This document shows positions 32,716 through 43,934 of a stretch of 64,000 nucleotides of DNA, one piece after another; the stretch's first letter is position 1, and the number at the start of each line of letters is the position of its first letter. The DNA is from Riptortus pedestris. Lineage: Eukaryota; Arthropoda; Insecta; Hemiptera; Alydidae. The position numbers were made by a program, and so were the translations under genes. The notes beneath the pieces were generated by a model, which worked only from the letters and a program-made list of their open reading frames with translations, did no database searches and was not told where the DNA came from. The stretch covers positions 45,595,001 to 45,659,000 of the forward strand of contig CM032231.1 of assembly GCA_019009955.1 (NCBI GenBank), given 5' to 3'.

Positions 32716-33040
32716 TGTTCTTGTATGGAAATAGATTATCATTCAATGATAATGCTAAATTCCCAGGTATAGTCCTTGACACAAAACTGTCGTGGATAAA
32801 ACATATTAAGATTCACAAGACGAATGCAACAAGGGACTTAGATTCTTGAAAGTCAAACCCTCTTGGGGAGCTGAAAAAAAAGCAATGCTAATGCTTTATA
32901 CTAGCTTAATTCGATTCAAGATTGACTATATGAGTAGTATAGTATATTCCTCCACAAAAAATACACACAGCCAAGAAAGCAGCAAATATGAAAACACCCT
33001 ATATGGCAATTTCCGAATCTTATACCAACAAATATAATAA
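32716..33040 (+). pseudogene. LINE reverse transcriptase, C-terminal part
   Basis: YGNRLSFNDNAKFPGIVLDT, then KLSWIKHI, continues the RT from before the retroposon. LMLYTSLIRFKIDYMSSIVY follows in a shifted frame, matching the usual LLRLYRALIRSKLDYG block. Several stops. Confidence 0.65.
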
Positions 33041-33267
33041 GGCTAGTTTTATATCAAAAGAATTAAAATTGAAATTTATATAACTAATTAATTAAAAAAG
33101 GAAAAATACTTATGGTAAAAACGCCTACTTTTTGTCGAAAAGTATCTGACGACAGAGGCACAAGTTGGCTGAACTAAAGTGGAAGTTTAAACCAAACCGA
33201 AGATGTATACAAGAAAGATTAAGTTTCTTATTGAAAATAAAAGTAAGCCTTGACAGAAACAGTACTT

Positions 33268-33270
<3 letters not shown>

Positions 33271-33328
<58 letters not shown>
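33271..33328. repeat. (TA)n microsatellite
   Basis: About 29 TA units directly after the decayed LINE end. Confidence 0.95.
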
Positions 33329-33329
<1 letters not shown>

Positions 33330-34960
33330 AGTTGACTAAAATGTACAAATATAGTTTCTCAAAAAAAAAAAAAATTGTATTTGTATTACACTCTTCCTCA
33401 GAAGTTTCCGACCATTCTCATTAATGGACATACTACCCGTGTTTCATATTTCAAGTTACATATTCCTATTATTGTCTTGAAAATTTTGTTTGATAACTAC
33501 GTCTTACTTACTGACGATGAAGAAAAATGCTGTTAAAATCGTTCTTAACCCACACTTTCTGTTTAGGATTGGTCCATCTCATTTCTGCTTCTGAAAGGAT
33601 TTTTTTTTTTTTCAATTGACACCAGTTTCCAGATAGTCCAAATAAAGTCAGCTGCTTCACGGTTGAGATAACTCACAGAAAGAGAGCAACCATCCGTATA
33701 TTATTTGTTACAACTCTATATTCAGTACTTTCTCCAAACCAATGAAGTAAATAAAAAATGTATTTCCTTCATTGATAAATACGTAGAATGCACTTGTTAC
33801 AGTTATATTACAAATAAATTGGGCTTAAGCTCTACTCAGCGAAAGAAATATTCCCCGTTCAAGCCTTTTTTTGACGTTTTCATCATTCCGCGTCTGTAAA
33901 TTTATTCACCTTTTTTATATACAATACAGGTTCAGAAAATTTCTAGAAATACAAAAGGAAAACTCAGTCATTTTCTCTTTTCTAGAAACAGAAATGAGGT
34001 TCTTGTTAACCATTAACTTGGCCATTGTTTTTTTCTTCTTTTATTTCCTGGCGTAGACTTCATTTAATTGGACTCGTGTAACATGTAAAAATGTTTTCCC
34101 CTAATATACTTCATTAGATTGGATATATTAAATATCTGGTAAGAGGATGGCATGAACAATTATTGGAAATATGAGCAGGAATTACAACAAAAAAGTGAAT
34201 ATTTTAAGAACCTATCTATAAATACCATTTTAATAAACATGAAAAAAATCAAATCGCAAAAAATTTAAACCCCTTTTTTTAGGCAAGACGAAAACACACA
34301 AGACTAAAAGTTTTTTCTACAAAATACCTTTGTCCTGAATTTATTTTAAAATACAATTCACAGATGAGAAGTCCTGATTTTATTTTCCTTTATAGACTTC
34401 CTTTCTGTTTCTTGATTTTTCCTGTAAGCAACGAATCATTTTCCCTTAAACATTGTATTTAAATAATTAAACTGTTACTCCATGGGCCATGAAGGTTCAT
34501 TTCTTTAATTAATAAAATAAGTATTATTTTTTTCAATGTTACGTGGTCCCATCTTCCATAATTCCTGACTTGAGAGAGAGAGAGAGAGAGAGAGAGTGAG
34601 AGAGAGAGAGAGAGAGAGAGATTTTTACCTTCCTAATTTTAGGAAATTTTACCCTTCCTTGGTTAATGGAGAAATCTGACTAGGCGGAGAAAGGCGACCT
34701 TGATTATCTAGTTACTCCCACAACAACAGCTGTTTTTTGCTACAACACAAATAACAGACTTACTTTTATAATTTAGTTTCATCTTCCTACAGACTCTGCT
34801 GGTTATAATGATTGAAATGGATTTAGTATTGTGCACTGCCTTTCAAATTAGTTTCAATAGAATGAATGAAGAATTTTTAGAGCTAAATCGAATATACAAA
34901 AATTCAAGTAACAATTGATTTGGTAAATTAAATTTGTTTGCCTTTAATATAAATTATTTT
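33330..34960. other. non-coding stretch with a (GA)n tract at 34573-34621
   Basis: No gene that I can support; frames of 60-64 codons near 33705-34056 are not convincing. The (GA)n tract has one T interruption. Confidence 0.6.
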
Positions 34961-34961
34961 T

Positions 34962-35082
34962 TTTAAGCAGATTCCCTTAAAGGAAATTAGGTATTGAGGT
35001 TGATCTCCTTACTCGATTTTCAATTAAATTCTTCAAATGTCGATCGATCCTTCCCAGAGGATGACGACAATGAGGTCCATTC

Positions 35083-35087
<5 letters not shown>
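34962..35087 (-). mobile_element. DINE-like element, 3' end (interrupted by Helitrons)
   Basis: AAGCAGATTCCCTTAAAGGA (terminal palindrome, decayed), then GATCGATCCTTCCCAGAGGA and GACGACAATGAGGTCCATTC, up to the element's (TA)n. The rest of the same element resumes at 37867. Confidence 0.65.
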
Positions 35088-35143
<56 letters not shown>

Positions 35144-35144
<1 letters not shown>

Positions 35145-36227
35145 TAGCTCAGATACCCGGCTTCGCCCGGGAATTCATTTGAGGCTGAATGGTGATGGTA
35201 TTTTTTAGCAGGCTTTACATTGCACAATATTTTGACATTTACCCGTCCCAGTGTTTAGGATTGATACTCGTCTTTGCCGTGGATTTGCTAATAATAGAAT
35301 TATTTGTTCGATAAGGCTTCACAGTCTTCGATATTTTTATATTTCCCGCCTCTTATACATGTAAATATGGTGAATTTTTATTTCAGGCCTCCCTTATAAT
35401 CCCCTCCCGTTCGAACCTAAAAATTTTAATATAACTTATAATCATGGAAGAATTAATGCTAATTGACATACCGAGTTTTGTTAAGTTCGGTTCAGTAGTT
35501 AGTGCCCGCTAAAGTTTTAACGTATAACTCATTTATACTTAGGTATACGACAAAAGTGTATATAACAAAAGTTACTCCACATAACAAAATAAACAACTTT
35601 TGTTATGTTTATATTTGCGGAAAAACCAATAGGAAACGAAATATCGCTATTTTTAATTTCAGGCTTCCCTTATAATCCCCACTCCTGCCCGTCCATAGAA
35701 ATGTTGGTATGGCTTATTATAATGAAGGCCTCACTGCTAATACACATACCGAGTTTTATTTAGTTCGGTTGAGTCTTTTTTGGCAAATAATATTGTTGAC
35801 TCCCGCTATAATTTTTAGCTTATAACGCATTTAAATTTCGGTATACGACAAAAGTGTATATAACAAAAGTAACTCTAAATAACAAAATAAACAACTTTTG
35901 TTATGTGCATATTTGCCGAAAAACCAATAGAAAACGAAATATCGCTATTTTTAATTTCGGGCTTTCCTTATAACCCCCACTCCTGTTCGTCTCAGAGAAA
36001 ATTAATATAGCCTAAAGTCTAAGTTGGGTTAATAGTAATATACATACCAAGTTTCATCAAATTCGGTTCAGCCGTTTATGCGTGAAAAGGTAACAAACAA
36101 ACAAACATACACGAAAGAAACAAAATGCAGATATGGTGTCTATGACATGTGAAACGAAAAGTTATCGTGAAATTTCGCAAAAAAAATCAATGTACAGACA
36201 GAGGTTACAATTTTATATATATATATA
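35144..36227 (-). mobile_element. non-autonomous Helitron, copy A
   Basis: Read on the minus strand the 3' end has the hairpin CCGGGCGAAGCCGG (35156-35171), eight bases, then CTAG followed by T, the Helitron terminus (CTRR, inserted at A|T). The 5' end is TATATATAAAATTGTAACCT, a common Helitron start, although the leading TC has merged into TA repeats. The interior holds two units of a ~297-bp tandem repeat. Plus-strand CAAACAAACAAAC lies near 36100. No protein coded. Confidence 0.65.
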
Positions 36228-37812
36228 TAGCTGAGATACCCGGCTTCGCTCGGGAATTCATTTGGGGCTGAATGTTGGTGGTATATTTTTGGCAAAGCTT
36301 TACTTTGCACAATATTATGACATTTACCCGTCCCAGTGTTTAGGGTTAACACCCGTCGTTTATGTGGATTTGTTAATAATAAAATTATTTTTTTATGCAA
36401 GACTTCACTGTTCTGCATATTGTCATATTTCCCGTTTCCTGTGCATTATGCATAGATTTGAATTATTAATGAGAAAATATTGACATACATTTGAATAATT
36501 TTTTTCATTTGAGGTACCTGGTAGTTCATATTGAAAAGAAGTGTTGAGAAAATTTCTCTAAATAACAAATTAAACAACTTTTGTTATTTGCATATTTGCC
36601 GAAACCCCAATAGGAAATCACTATTTTAATTTCAGGCCTCCCTTACAACTCCCACTCCTGCCCGTCCCTAGAAATAGTATGGCTTATTATAAGGAAGGCG
36701 TTAGTGCTAATTCAAATACCGAGTTTGGTTTAGTTCGGTTGAGTCTTTTGTGCCAAATAAAATTGTGGACTCCCGCTATAGGTTTTAGCGTATAACTCAT
36801 TTATACTACCGTATACGGCAAAAGTGCATATAACAAAAGTTACTCTAAATAACAAAAGGAATAACTTTTGTTATGTGCACATTTGTTGAAAAAGCAATAG
36901 GAAACGAAATATCGCTATTTTTAATTTCAGGCCTTCTATATAACCCCCACTCCTGCCCGTTCCTAGAAATGTTAGTATGGCTCATTATAAGGAAGGCGTT
37001 AGTACTAATTCAAATACCGAGTTTGGTTTAGTTCGGTTGAGTCTTTTGTGCCAAATAAAATTGTGGACTCCCTCTATAGTTTTTAGAGTATAACTCATTT
37101 ATACTTCCGTATACGGCAAAAGTGAATATAACAAATTACGCATGAATTAAAACAATTACTCTAAATTACGCAATAAACAACTTTTGTTATGTTCATATAT
37201 GCCGAAAAACCAATAAGAAACGAAATATCGCTATTTTTAATTTCTGGCTTCCCTTATAACCCCCACTCCTGCCCGTCCCTAGAAATGTTGGCATGGCTTG
37301 TTATAATGAAAACGTTAGTGCTAATACGCATACCGAGCTTTATTTAGTTTGGTTGATTCTTTTGTGCCATATAAAATAGTTCACTTCCTCTATAGGTTTT
37401 AGCGTATATCTCGTTTATAACTCGGTATACGACGAAAGTGTATATAACAAAAGTTACTCTAAATAACAAAATAAACAACTTTTGTTAAGTGCATATTTGC
37501 CGAAAAACCAATAGGAATCGAAATATCGCTATTTTTAATTTCTGGCTTCCCTTATAACCCCCACTCCTGTTCGTCTCAGAGGATATTAATATAGCCTAAA
37601 GTCTAAGTTGGGTTAGTAGTAATATACATACCAAGTTTCATAAAATTCGGTTCAGCCGTTTATGCGTGAAAAGGTAACAAACAAACAAATAAACAAACAA
37701 ACAAAAAAACAGACACCAAAGAAACAAAATGCAGTTATGGTGTCTATGACATGTGAAACGAAAAGTTATCGTGAAATTTCGTGAAAAAAATCAATGTACA
37801 GACAGAGGTTAC

Positions 37813-37817
<5 letters not shown>
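36228..37817 (-). mobile_element. non-autonomous Helitron, copy B (tandem to A)
   Basis: It abuts copy A through a short TATATA and repeats its structure: hairpin at 36239-36255, terminal TAG (the first C is lost), four internal ~297-bp units (AACTTTTGTTA landmarks near 36574, 36862, 37179, 37475), and the 5' end AAAATTGTAACC. Head-to-tail tandem copies are known for rolling-circle elements. Confidence 0.65.

Positions 37818-37866
<49 letters not shown>
37818..37866. repeat. (TA)n microsatellite between Helitron B and the DINE-like host element
   Basis: About 24 TA units. With 35088-35143 it represents the split internal microsatellite of the DINE-like element. Confidence 0.9.
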
Positions 37867-37869
<3 letters not shown>

Positions 37870-38046
37870 AAAATTATATGGATAGCTAATGGTTAAGTTC
37901 TTTAACAGCTGATATCGGACCAATAGGAGGGGAAGGGTTTAGAGGGGAGAGAATTACTAAAATTCAAAATATCTTTTCAAAATATATTATTATGATTCGG
38001 ATCGAAAAGATTTATAGAACCAACCACATTTTGAATGTAATGTACA
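37867..38046 (-). mobile_element. DINE-like element, middle part
   Basis: Continues 34962-35087 after the Helitrons: GGTTAAGTTCTTTAACAGCTGATATCGGACC, the G-rich region (37926-37952) and ATTTTGAATGTAATGTACAA in family order. It is interrupted again at 38047. Confidence 0.6.
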
Positions 38047-38396
38047 ATAATAGTTATTTATTATACAAGTGACGAAAGTAGATCATTTTACAACTCGAGT
38101 GAAACGTTTAGAGAATTTCAATAAAACCTATATACATGTAAACCAAAACAAAGACCATAAAATTCACGTAAAGAATATATGTATTTCAGATGAAATAGCA
38201 TTTATAGATCCACCAAAAAATAAGAATCCAAGCTCTCAGTTTACATATTTACAGACATATAATAGTTATTTATTATACAAGTGACGAAAGTAGATCATTT
38301 TACAACTCGAGTGAAACGTTTACCCACACGAGCGAAGCGAGTGTGGTAATTTCACGAGAGTTGTAAATTCTACTTTCGTCACGAGTGTAATATTAA
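38047..38396. repeat. palindromic repeat with a 64-bp direct duplication
   Basis: 38047-38110 and 38259-38322 are identical over 64 bp (TTATTATACAAGTGACGAAA ... GTGAAACGTTTA). After the second copy, 38329-38394 is its imperfect reverse complement (CGAGTGTGGTAATTTCACGA ... TTTCGTCACGAGTGTAATAT), giving a hairpin of about 120 bp with loop near ACGAGCGAAGCGAG. The 148 bp between the direct copies are AT-rich and open for about 50 codons without resemblance to anything I know. Confidence 0.75.
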
Positions 38397-38910
38397 ATTT
38401 TTTCTGTAATCGTGTTTACATGATCAGATCTAACCAGAATATGAACAAAATTAGGATGTTGTGAAGATTATGGTATGTTGTTGGTAGGTTATAAGCATGG
38501 TTGTGAAAGGTTATAAGCATAGTTATAAAACAACTAGTGATGATTGTAAAGTAGTGCAGTTATAAACAAGTGCAGGTTATAAACAAGGAAGGTAATTATT
38601 ATTATATTTAAATTTTAAAATATATTGATTATTTCCACCAATAATTCATTCACATTTCAATTTATATTGTTAAAATAAATTCTTAGAATGTTAAGAAACA
38701 TTTAAAAGCATTTAATTTCCAACTTCAAATCATTTTTTAATTTATACTTATTACTAATTAAGAAGGCAATTCACATCTTCACTTGTGAAGAAAGTGATTA
38801 CTTTCTTCACTCTATTGCAAAATGTTTCACTTACTTCATTCATTTCAGTTTAGTAATGTTACCATTATTCAACGATTACAGAAAAATGTTATTAAATACA
38901 TGTTTTCGTT
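38397..38910. other. non-coding part of the insertion in the DINE-like element
   Basis: TTTTTTCTGTAATCG at 38397-38411 recurs inverted as CGATTACAGAAAAAT at 38875-38889, so the inserted unit may run to about 38896. Nothing coding. Confidence 0.45.
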
Positions 38911-38914
38911 ATCT

Positions 38915-39120
38915 TGAATATTAAGCAAGAAATTTGCACATTTTAGTTTTTGGGCCTCAATAAAGCCCTACTCCTACTCGTGCCATATTTATGATGTTAT
39001 ATCATGACCTACTTCTTTCTAAGATTAAGTATTAAATATTGTTTTCATAGAGCATTTCTTCTTTGTGAGATTTATGCAAATACTTTATGTTGTGAAGTCA
39101 TTAATTAAAATTTTACGTTC
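38915..39120 (-). mobile_element. DINE-like element, 5' part
   Basis: ATCTTGAATATTAAGCAAG, TTTTAGTTTTTGGGCC and CCCTACTCCTACTCG follow the order of the complete copy at 13846-14468 and complete the element begun at 34962. The extreme 5' end is lost. Confidence 0.55.
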
Positions 39121-39500
39121 CTTTCTGAAATATGTTTATTTGATCTATTCGAAAATTGATATTTAATCGTTTCATGAAACAATAAAGTTCATAGTCGTTA
39201 ATGGTTAAAATTAAGACAGGGTGGGGTGTGGTTAAGTAGGGGACTCGAAAATTCAAAATATCTTCGTTATTATGAGTCGTATTGAAAAATGTTACAGAGC
39301 CGATCGTGACAAGCTACTGATGCTTTACAATTTTTGTTTTATGAATATTTTTATAACTATTGAGCATGGTATTCGTAATGTCTTGTTTTGGGCCTTCAGC
39401 AAACCCCCAATTCTGCTTATCGGATTTTAATTTAGGAATAGTTTTTTTTATTCCAATTTTGAACATTGTTCATTTTTTATTTCAACCCGTGCGATGTGCA
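39121..39500 (-). mobile_element. DINE-like element, degraded copy
   Basis: CATAGTCGTTAATGGTTAAA, the GGGTGGGG run near 39219 and TATCTTCGTTATTATGAG resemble the family in reverse. Ends not visible. Confidence 0.45.
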
Positions 39501-39513
39501 TTAGTGAGAAACG

Positions 39514-39869
39514 AAAAAAGTCCGTCACGCAGCCATCGAAGTGCGTCAACTAACCATATTTCCAACGTGCTGGTACAGCACAACTATTGATCTACCCTCA
39601 CCATACTTTTCTCTAATTCTAAGTAAACATCGGATGAGTAGAAGTGGGCGTTTACTCAATGCAGCCAGTAATTACAAAAGTCGAATAACTTGCTAAATAT
39701 TTGAGTTACAGAAAAATGAGTAAAGTAACTTATATATATATATATATATATAATTTTGATGGATTTCATTTTTGTCATCTTCTAGGTAGGATCATTGGGC
39801 ATTTGAGAAATGTTAGCGACATGAGTACAACCTGAATAGCTGATTTTTCTTTAGCGAAATCTGCTGAAA
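39514..39869 (+). mobile_element. DINE-like element, internally deleted
   Basis: The start AAAAAAGTCCGTCACGCAG and the end AGCTGATTTTTCTTTAGCGA then AATCTGCTGAA are both present, with (TA)n at 39730-39752. The middle is shorter than in full copies. Confidence 0.6.
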
Positions 39870-39881
39870 GTGCTTGGCGAC

Positions 39882-41078
39882 CAGAGTTGGGCAAAATTGT
39901 AATTACAATTACAAGTTACAAGTTATAACTACATTAGTTGAAAAGTAGTTACAATTACAACTACTAATGTAATTAGTAATTGGTAATGGGCAACTACATT
40001 TTTCAACTAAAGTAATTGTAATTGAAATTTCACAACTACAGTTAGTAGTTGAGAAAATCAGTAGTTCCAAAAACAACTACAGTTAGTAATTGTAACTGTA
40101 GTTGTAGTTGCAACTACAGTTACTTGGGTAGTTACTTTAAAAAACTGTGTGAAACACTGACTGAAGCAGCTGAGGCTGTTAAGAAATGACTGCATCCAAT
40201 GTCTTTCTATTCAAAAGTTTATTATATTACATATACTACATTATTATAATAATTGGAAATAATTTTAATTCAAATAAATGAAAACTAACGAAAATAATAT
40301 GTACATTCCTTTTTATATTTTCCCGAGTCGAATGAAATTAAATAATACTTTTAAACTTTAAAATTTAAAGAAATTAGCCATTAAAATTACTCTTAACTCA
40401 GAATTTTAGTAAGAAAGGCTATTTGATTTTCAGGCTTTTGCCATCGCGGCAAAAGAAAATAATCGCTCTGCTGCTCTGCTCCTAAATATAAAGAGTTCCC
40501 GTCCTCACTTTCACTGCCACTCATTGTAATTTGTTTCACAAATCTTTTCGTCCTCAAGAACTGGTGACGGATATAGAATATAGACTGGAGTGCCCTACGA
40601 GAGTGACAAGAAGCGATCGCCGCAACAAGAGAATGTGCTGATAGGAGGGAGCGTCCACCTTCAGTACTTCTCACATTCATATTCTGTTTGACATATTCTG
40701 TGCACTAATTGAACATGGCTCATCTCAGATGAGCCATTCATCACCACCACGAATATTAATATTTATATAGAGGCGATCAAAATATATTCGCTCTTTGGAA
40801 CGTAAAAAACAGCTGATCTATATGTAGTTATAGTTAATACTCAATAACTACAGTTACAATTACAACTACTAATTGTATTTATTTTTATAACTACTTTTTA
40901 TTTCAATTAATAGTTGGATTTATGAATACCAATTGCAATTACTGTATTTGCAAAACCAAGAAAATGCAACTACAGTTACCAACTACATTTTTGTAACTGA
41001 AGTTGCAATTAAATAACTAGTATTTATTAGTTGAAAAAGTAGTTAATTGCTAAAGTATTTAATTACTGTCCAACTCTG
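39882..41078 (-). mobile_element. hAT-superfamily element with perfect 8-bp TSD
   Basis: TTGGCGAC at 39874-39881 is repeated exactly at 41079-41086. TIRs: CAGAGTTGGGCAAAATTGTA at the left, and CAGAGTTGGACAGTAATTAA reading inward from 41078. About 270 bp inside each end are packed with GTAGTTACAATTAC-type motifs, some palindromic (GTAGTTGCAACTAC near 40102), as expected of transposase-binding subterminal repeats. 1197 bp in all, so non-autonomous. Confidence 0.85.
40393..40680 (-). pseudogene. short ORF inside the hAT element, possible transposase N-terminus
   Basis: 95 codons in a GC-richer island. From the internal Met, MSGSESEDGNSLYLGAEQQS is followed by DYFLLPRWQKPENQIAFLTK and a stop. 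An acidic N-terminus is common for hAT transposases, but no BED finger or catalytic motif is visible. It may be the relic of the first coding segment left after internal deletion. Function cannot be assigned. Confidence 0.4.
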
Positions 41079-41206
41079 TTGGCGACGATCCATTCCATCC
41101 TACTTATTACGTAATAAGTATGGCGGGGATGTGCATGCCCATGAGTAGCCCCAGACTTCAGATCATTTTCTCCTTGTCTTTTTTTTTTCTTTTTTTGGAT
41201 ATCATC

Positions 41207-41825
41207 AAAAAAGTTCTTCACACAGGAGCTGCGCAAACTAAGCAGAATTTCCCATGTGCGCCAAATATTTGCATTTATCTCAAAACTTTAAAGTTCAATG
41301 AGAACAACATTTGGTATTTAGGCTTCAAATAAAGTGCTTTTTGATACAACATGTTATTGTTAATATGACATGAGTAGGAGTGGGGGTGTACTGAAGGCTG
41401 AAAAATAAAAAATGTAAATATCTCAGTTAATAATCAAGGTAGTGAAAAAACGTACATAACAACATTTATAGAAAATAAAATTAGCAATAAGGTCGGTTTT
41501 ATACAATTTTTCGATTCAATGCATAATAGCAAAGATATTAAGAATTTTCGAAATTCCCCCATATAAACTTTCCTTCTACATTTCGAATTTCATCCATTAA
41601 CGAAATTGATCTTTAGTTTTAAATAAAACTTTCAAATGTGCCTAGTTTAGTAACGATCAAACAAAAAAAAAACGATCACAAGAGTGTTAACAGACAAATA
41701 TATATAAAGTTTTGAACGGTCCTCATTTTCCTCATCTCTCTCTCAGACATTTGACGACATTTTTCAAAAATCGCGTCACGAGTACGACCTCAACAGCTGA
41801 TTTCCCTTATGGTAAATCTGCTAAT
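41207..41825 (+). mobile_element. DINE/Helentron-like element, full-length copy
   Basis: Starts AAAAAAGTTCTTCACACAGG, has AAGCAGAATTTCCC near its left end, ATGAGTAGGAGTGGGGGTG in the middle, and ends AGCTGATTTCCCTTATGGTA then AATCTGCTAA. (TA)n is only three units here. It helps define the family at about 620 bp. Confidence 0.65.
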
Positions 41826-42367
41826 ACGTATACGGAAGAAAATGGAATGAACTGAAATATGAACTGAGAAAGCAGACGTCTGGTTGTAGTGAAGAGTGCA
41901 TTGGATTCCCTAGGAGAACTCTTTTAATCTCGGGTTATCCCTTTCATCTTCAAACTGAGGATATTCAATCTTTGGCCTCCCTATCCTATTTCCTTTAGAT
42001 TATTTCCAGAAGCTTAGTTGTCTCTTCACCATCTGAATTGTTCTTTAAATCATTCTTTCATTTTAAATCCTTCAGAGAAGTTTATTTTGTTCAATATTTT
42101 CTTATTTTACGTAATGACTTCACTTAGAGTACCATAGACTTTGTAAATGGGTCAATTTCTTAAGATTCATAACAACTAGACAATGTTGTAATAAAATATT
42201 GACCTGGAAAGGACCCGGAATGGACAAGCTAGTAGTAAACTGATAAATGATTTTCAATAGCGTAGTAATCATTGAATGAACAATGAAATTTATTAGTTCA
42301 TGCTAAATTAAAATTCATATTTTCATATATGTGTTTAATTCCATTTCATTTAAATGTACTCTAACTG
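41826..42367. other. non-coding stretch
   Basis: No gene seen. Confidence 0.6.
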
Positions 42368-42379
42368 ATATAGAATTTC

Positions 42380-42696
42380 ACAGCAGTGAGGTTGGAAGTG
42401 AAGAATATTGTGTACTTGGAGAGAGAAAAAGACGTCCAATTCATCACAAATTTTTATTTCAGCGCTAAGCGCTTTCGAAGACTATTGTAATAATCTGCCT
42501 CCTCCTACAATATTTTCTGTACACTGCCAATACTAGCGTTGTTGGTTCGCGCAGCCACCGATATGATTAAGACAGATCCCTGGAAATCTGCTAGTACACT
42601 TTTTAGATCTCTGAAGATGGAGACAATAGTCTTCGAAAGCGCTTAGCCCTGAAATAAAAATTTGTGGAGAATTGGACGTCTTTTTCTCTCCCCAAG
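42380..42696. mobile_element. 317-bp foldback element with 12-bp TSD and hammerhead-like motif
   Basis: TGATATAGAATT at 42368-42379 is repeated at 42697-42708. Inside, 42417-42490 and 42624-42696 are near-perfect inverted repeats (73-74 bp; AGAGAAAAAGACGTCC, GCGCTTTCGAAGACTATTGT). The right arm carries CTGAAGA (42612-42618), a GGAGAC/GTCTTC helix and GAAA (42636-42639), the order of the hammerhead core CUGANGA-stem II-GAAA. The expected cleavage residue appears to be G, so activity is doubtful. Penelope-like terminal repeats are one possible origin. Confidence 0.65.
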
Positions 42697-42709
42697 TGAT
42701 ATAGAATTG

Positions 42710-43360
42710 TGGTGGTCACCACATAACCTAGCGGTCTATGAGTCAAGTATTAGAACATTATTACGGAATGTTCTATTACTTCATTTTGTGCTAATTCATT
42801 ATTTAAAGCCATTCATAGGTTCATTTTAAGAAAAAAACAGCATGAATGAAACGTTAAAAGTAAGGTTGCAGACTATGAAACATCATTAATATTCTAAGGA
42901 CAAAGTACTAACTATTATGAATTAGCATTAATTAAATGATTAGTTTGTAATTTATTATAATAAATATGAGAAAGTGTTCTTACTTAAAAATCCATGCAAA
43001 TAATTTAATTTAATATTTAAATGTATTGCATTAAAAAGAAGACGGAAAAAATGGTCCCCCACAAGGAATAGAACATAAAATTCAATACTACTATTACTGC
43101 ACTATCCACTTGCCAATTGTTAATGAAAGTGCTTTCATTGGCTCTCTAATATATTTTATCATATAATTATTATGTAATATAATTAATTATATTATTTTAT
43201 ACATGTCTGCGCCTGTGCACGTGCGCTTGCGTGTGTGGCTGTTAGTTCGTTCGTGTTTGTGTCGGGATACGTTCTGAGACATTACGCTAACAACACATGA
43301 ATACTTTCGTTAGATTCCAGATGAATACGCAGATACAGTATGAGCTCAACTAGTACGAAT
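42710..43360. other. non-coding stretch
   Basis: No protein gene. 43040-43130 has a weak tRNA-like look in reverse but no convincing boxes. GT-rich 43205-43260. Confidence 0.55.
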
Positions 43361-43580
43361 GATTATTATAAATTATTATTTATCACGTCCACTTTTTGCA
43401 ACTAAGGATAATTGGGACGAGTTATCTACAGGTTACCACCCTTTTCTAGCCAGGGTGGGACTAGGGATTTTATTTAATGAATTCCGTCAATAAATAAATT
43501 TCTTGTCCAGGGCGAGAATCGTACTCGCCTCTCTAGGTTTACCATGTGAGATTAAGTTCAACGCTTTAACTCACATGTCT
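43361..43580 (-). mobile_element. tRNA-derived SINE, nearly complete
   Basis: All family blocks in reverse: ATT-repeat end, CACGTCCACTTTTTGCAACT, GTTATCTACAGGTTACCACC, CTAGCCAGGGTGGGACTAGG, GAATTCCGTCAATAAATAAA, and the B-box region GAGAATCGTACTCGCC at 43513-43528. Confidence 0.8.
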
Positions 43581-43934
43581 AGTATGAATGATATCTTGTA
43601 TGAATGATGCTAGTAAATAAAATGAAAATTAAGTACGTCATCCATGTGGAACCTCTTGTGGCTGAAGTACTTTGTAAGTTAAAATAAATTCCTTATTAAA
43701 TATAAGTAATGAAAGAGTTATATAATGTTGGCTGGTGCCATACATGACAACTGTGTTGGCATATGAGCATTTTGACTTAAAACCTTAGACTATTTTTCTA
43801 CCAAGCAATATTTTCGCCTAACTTCGCTGGATGACGTATACAGGTTTCCCGAAATAAAATCCTGAATAATTTAAAAGAAATCAGAAAATTAAAAATTAAA
43901 TCTCGTACTATAGTTTCTAATTTTTTTAGCAGAT

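Larger units (their letters stand above)
29560..33265 (+). mobile_element. second I/jockey-group LINE, split by a SINE and a VNTR retroposon
   Basis: GC-richer 5' part from about 29560, endonuclease at 29840-30490, linker to 30780, SINE insertion 30813-30905, RT from 30940 to 31630, an inserted 1077-bp retroposon 31639-32715, RT remainder 32716-33040, and a decayed C-terminus to about 33265, followed by (TA)n. Many stops and frameshifts; dead. Confidence 0.7.

Noticed and set aside
36140..36483. 92- and 73-aa ORFs near Helitron copies (also 47225-47434, 48404-48722)
   Set aside because: Fall inside non-coding Helitron sequence and its repeats.
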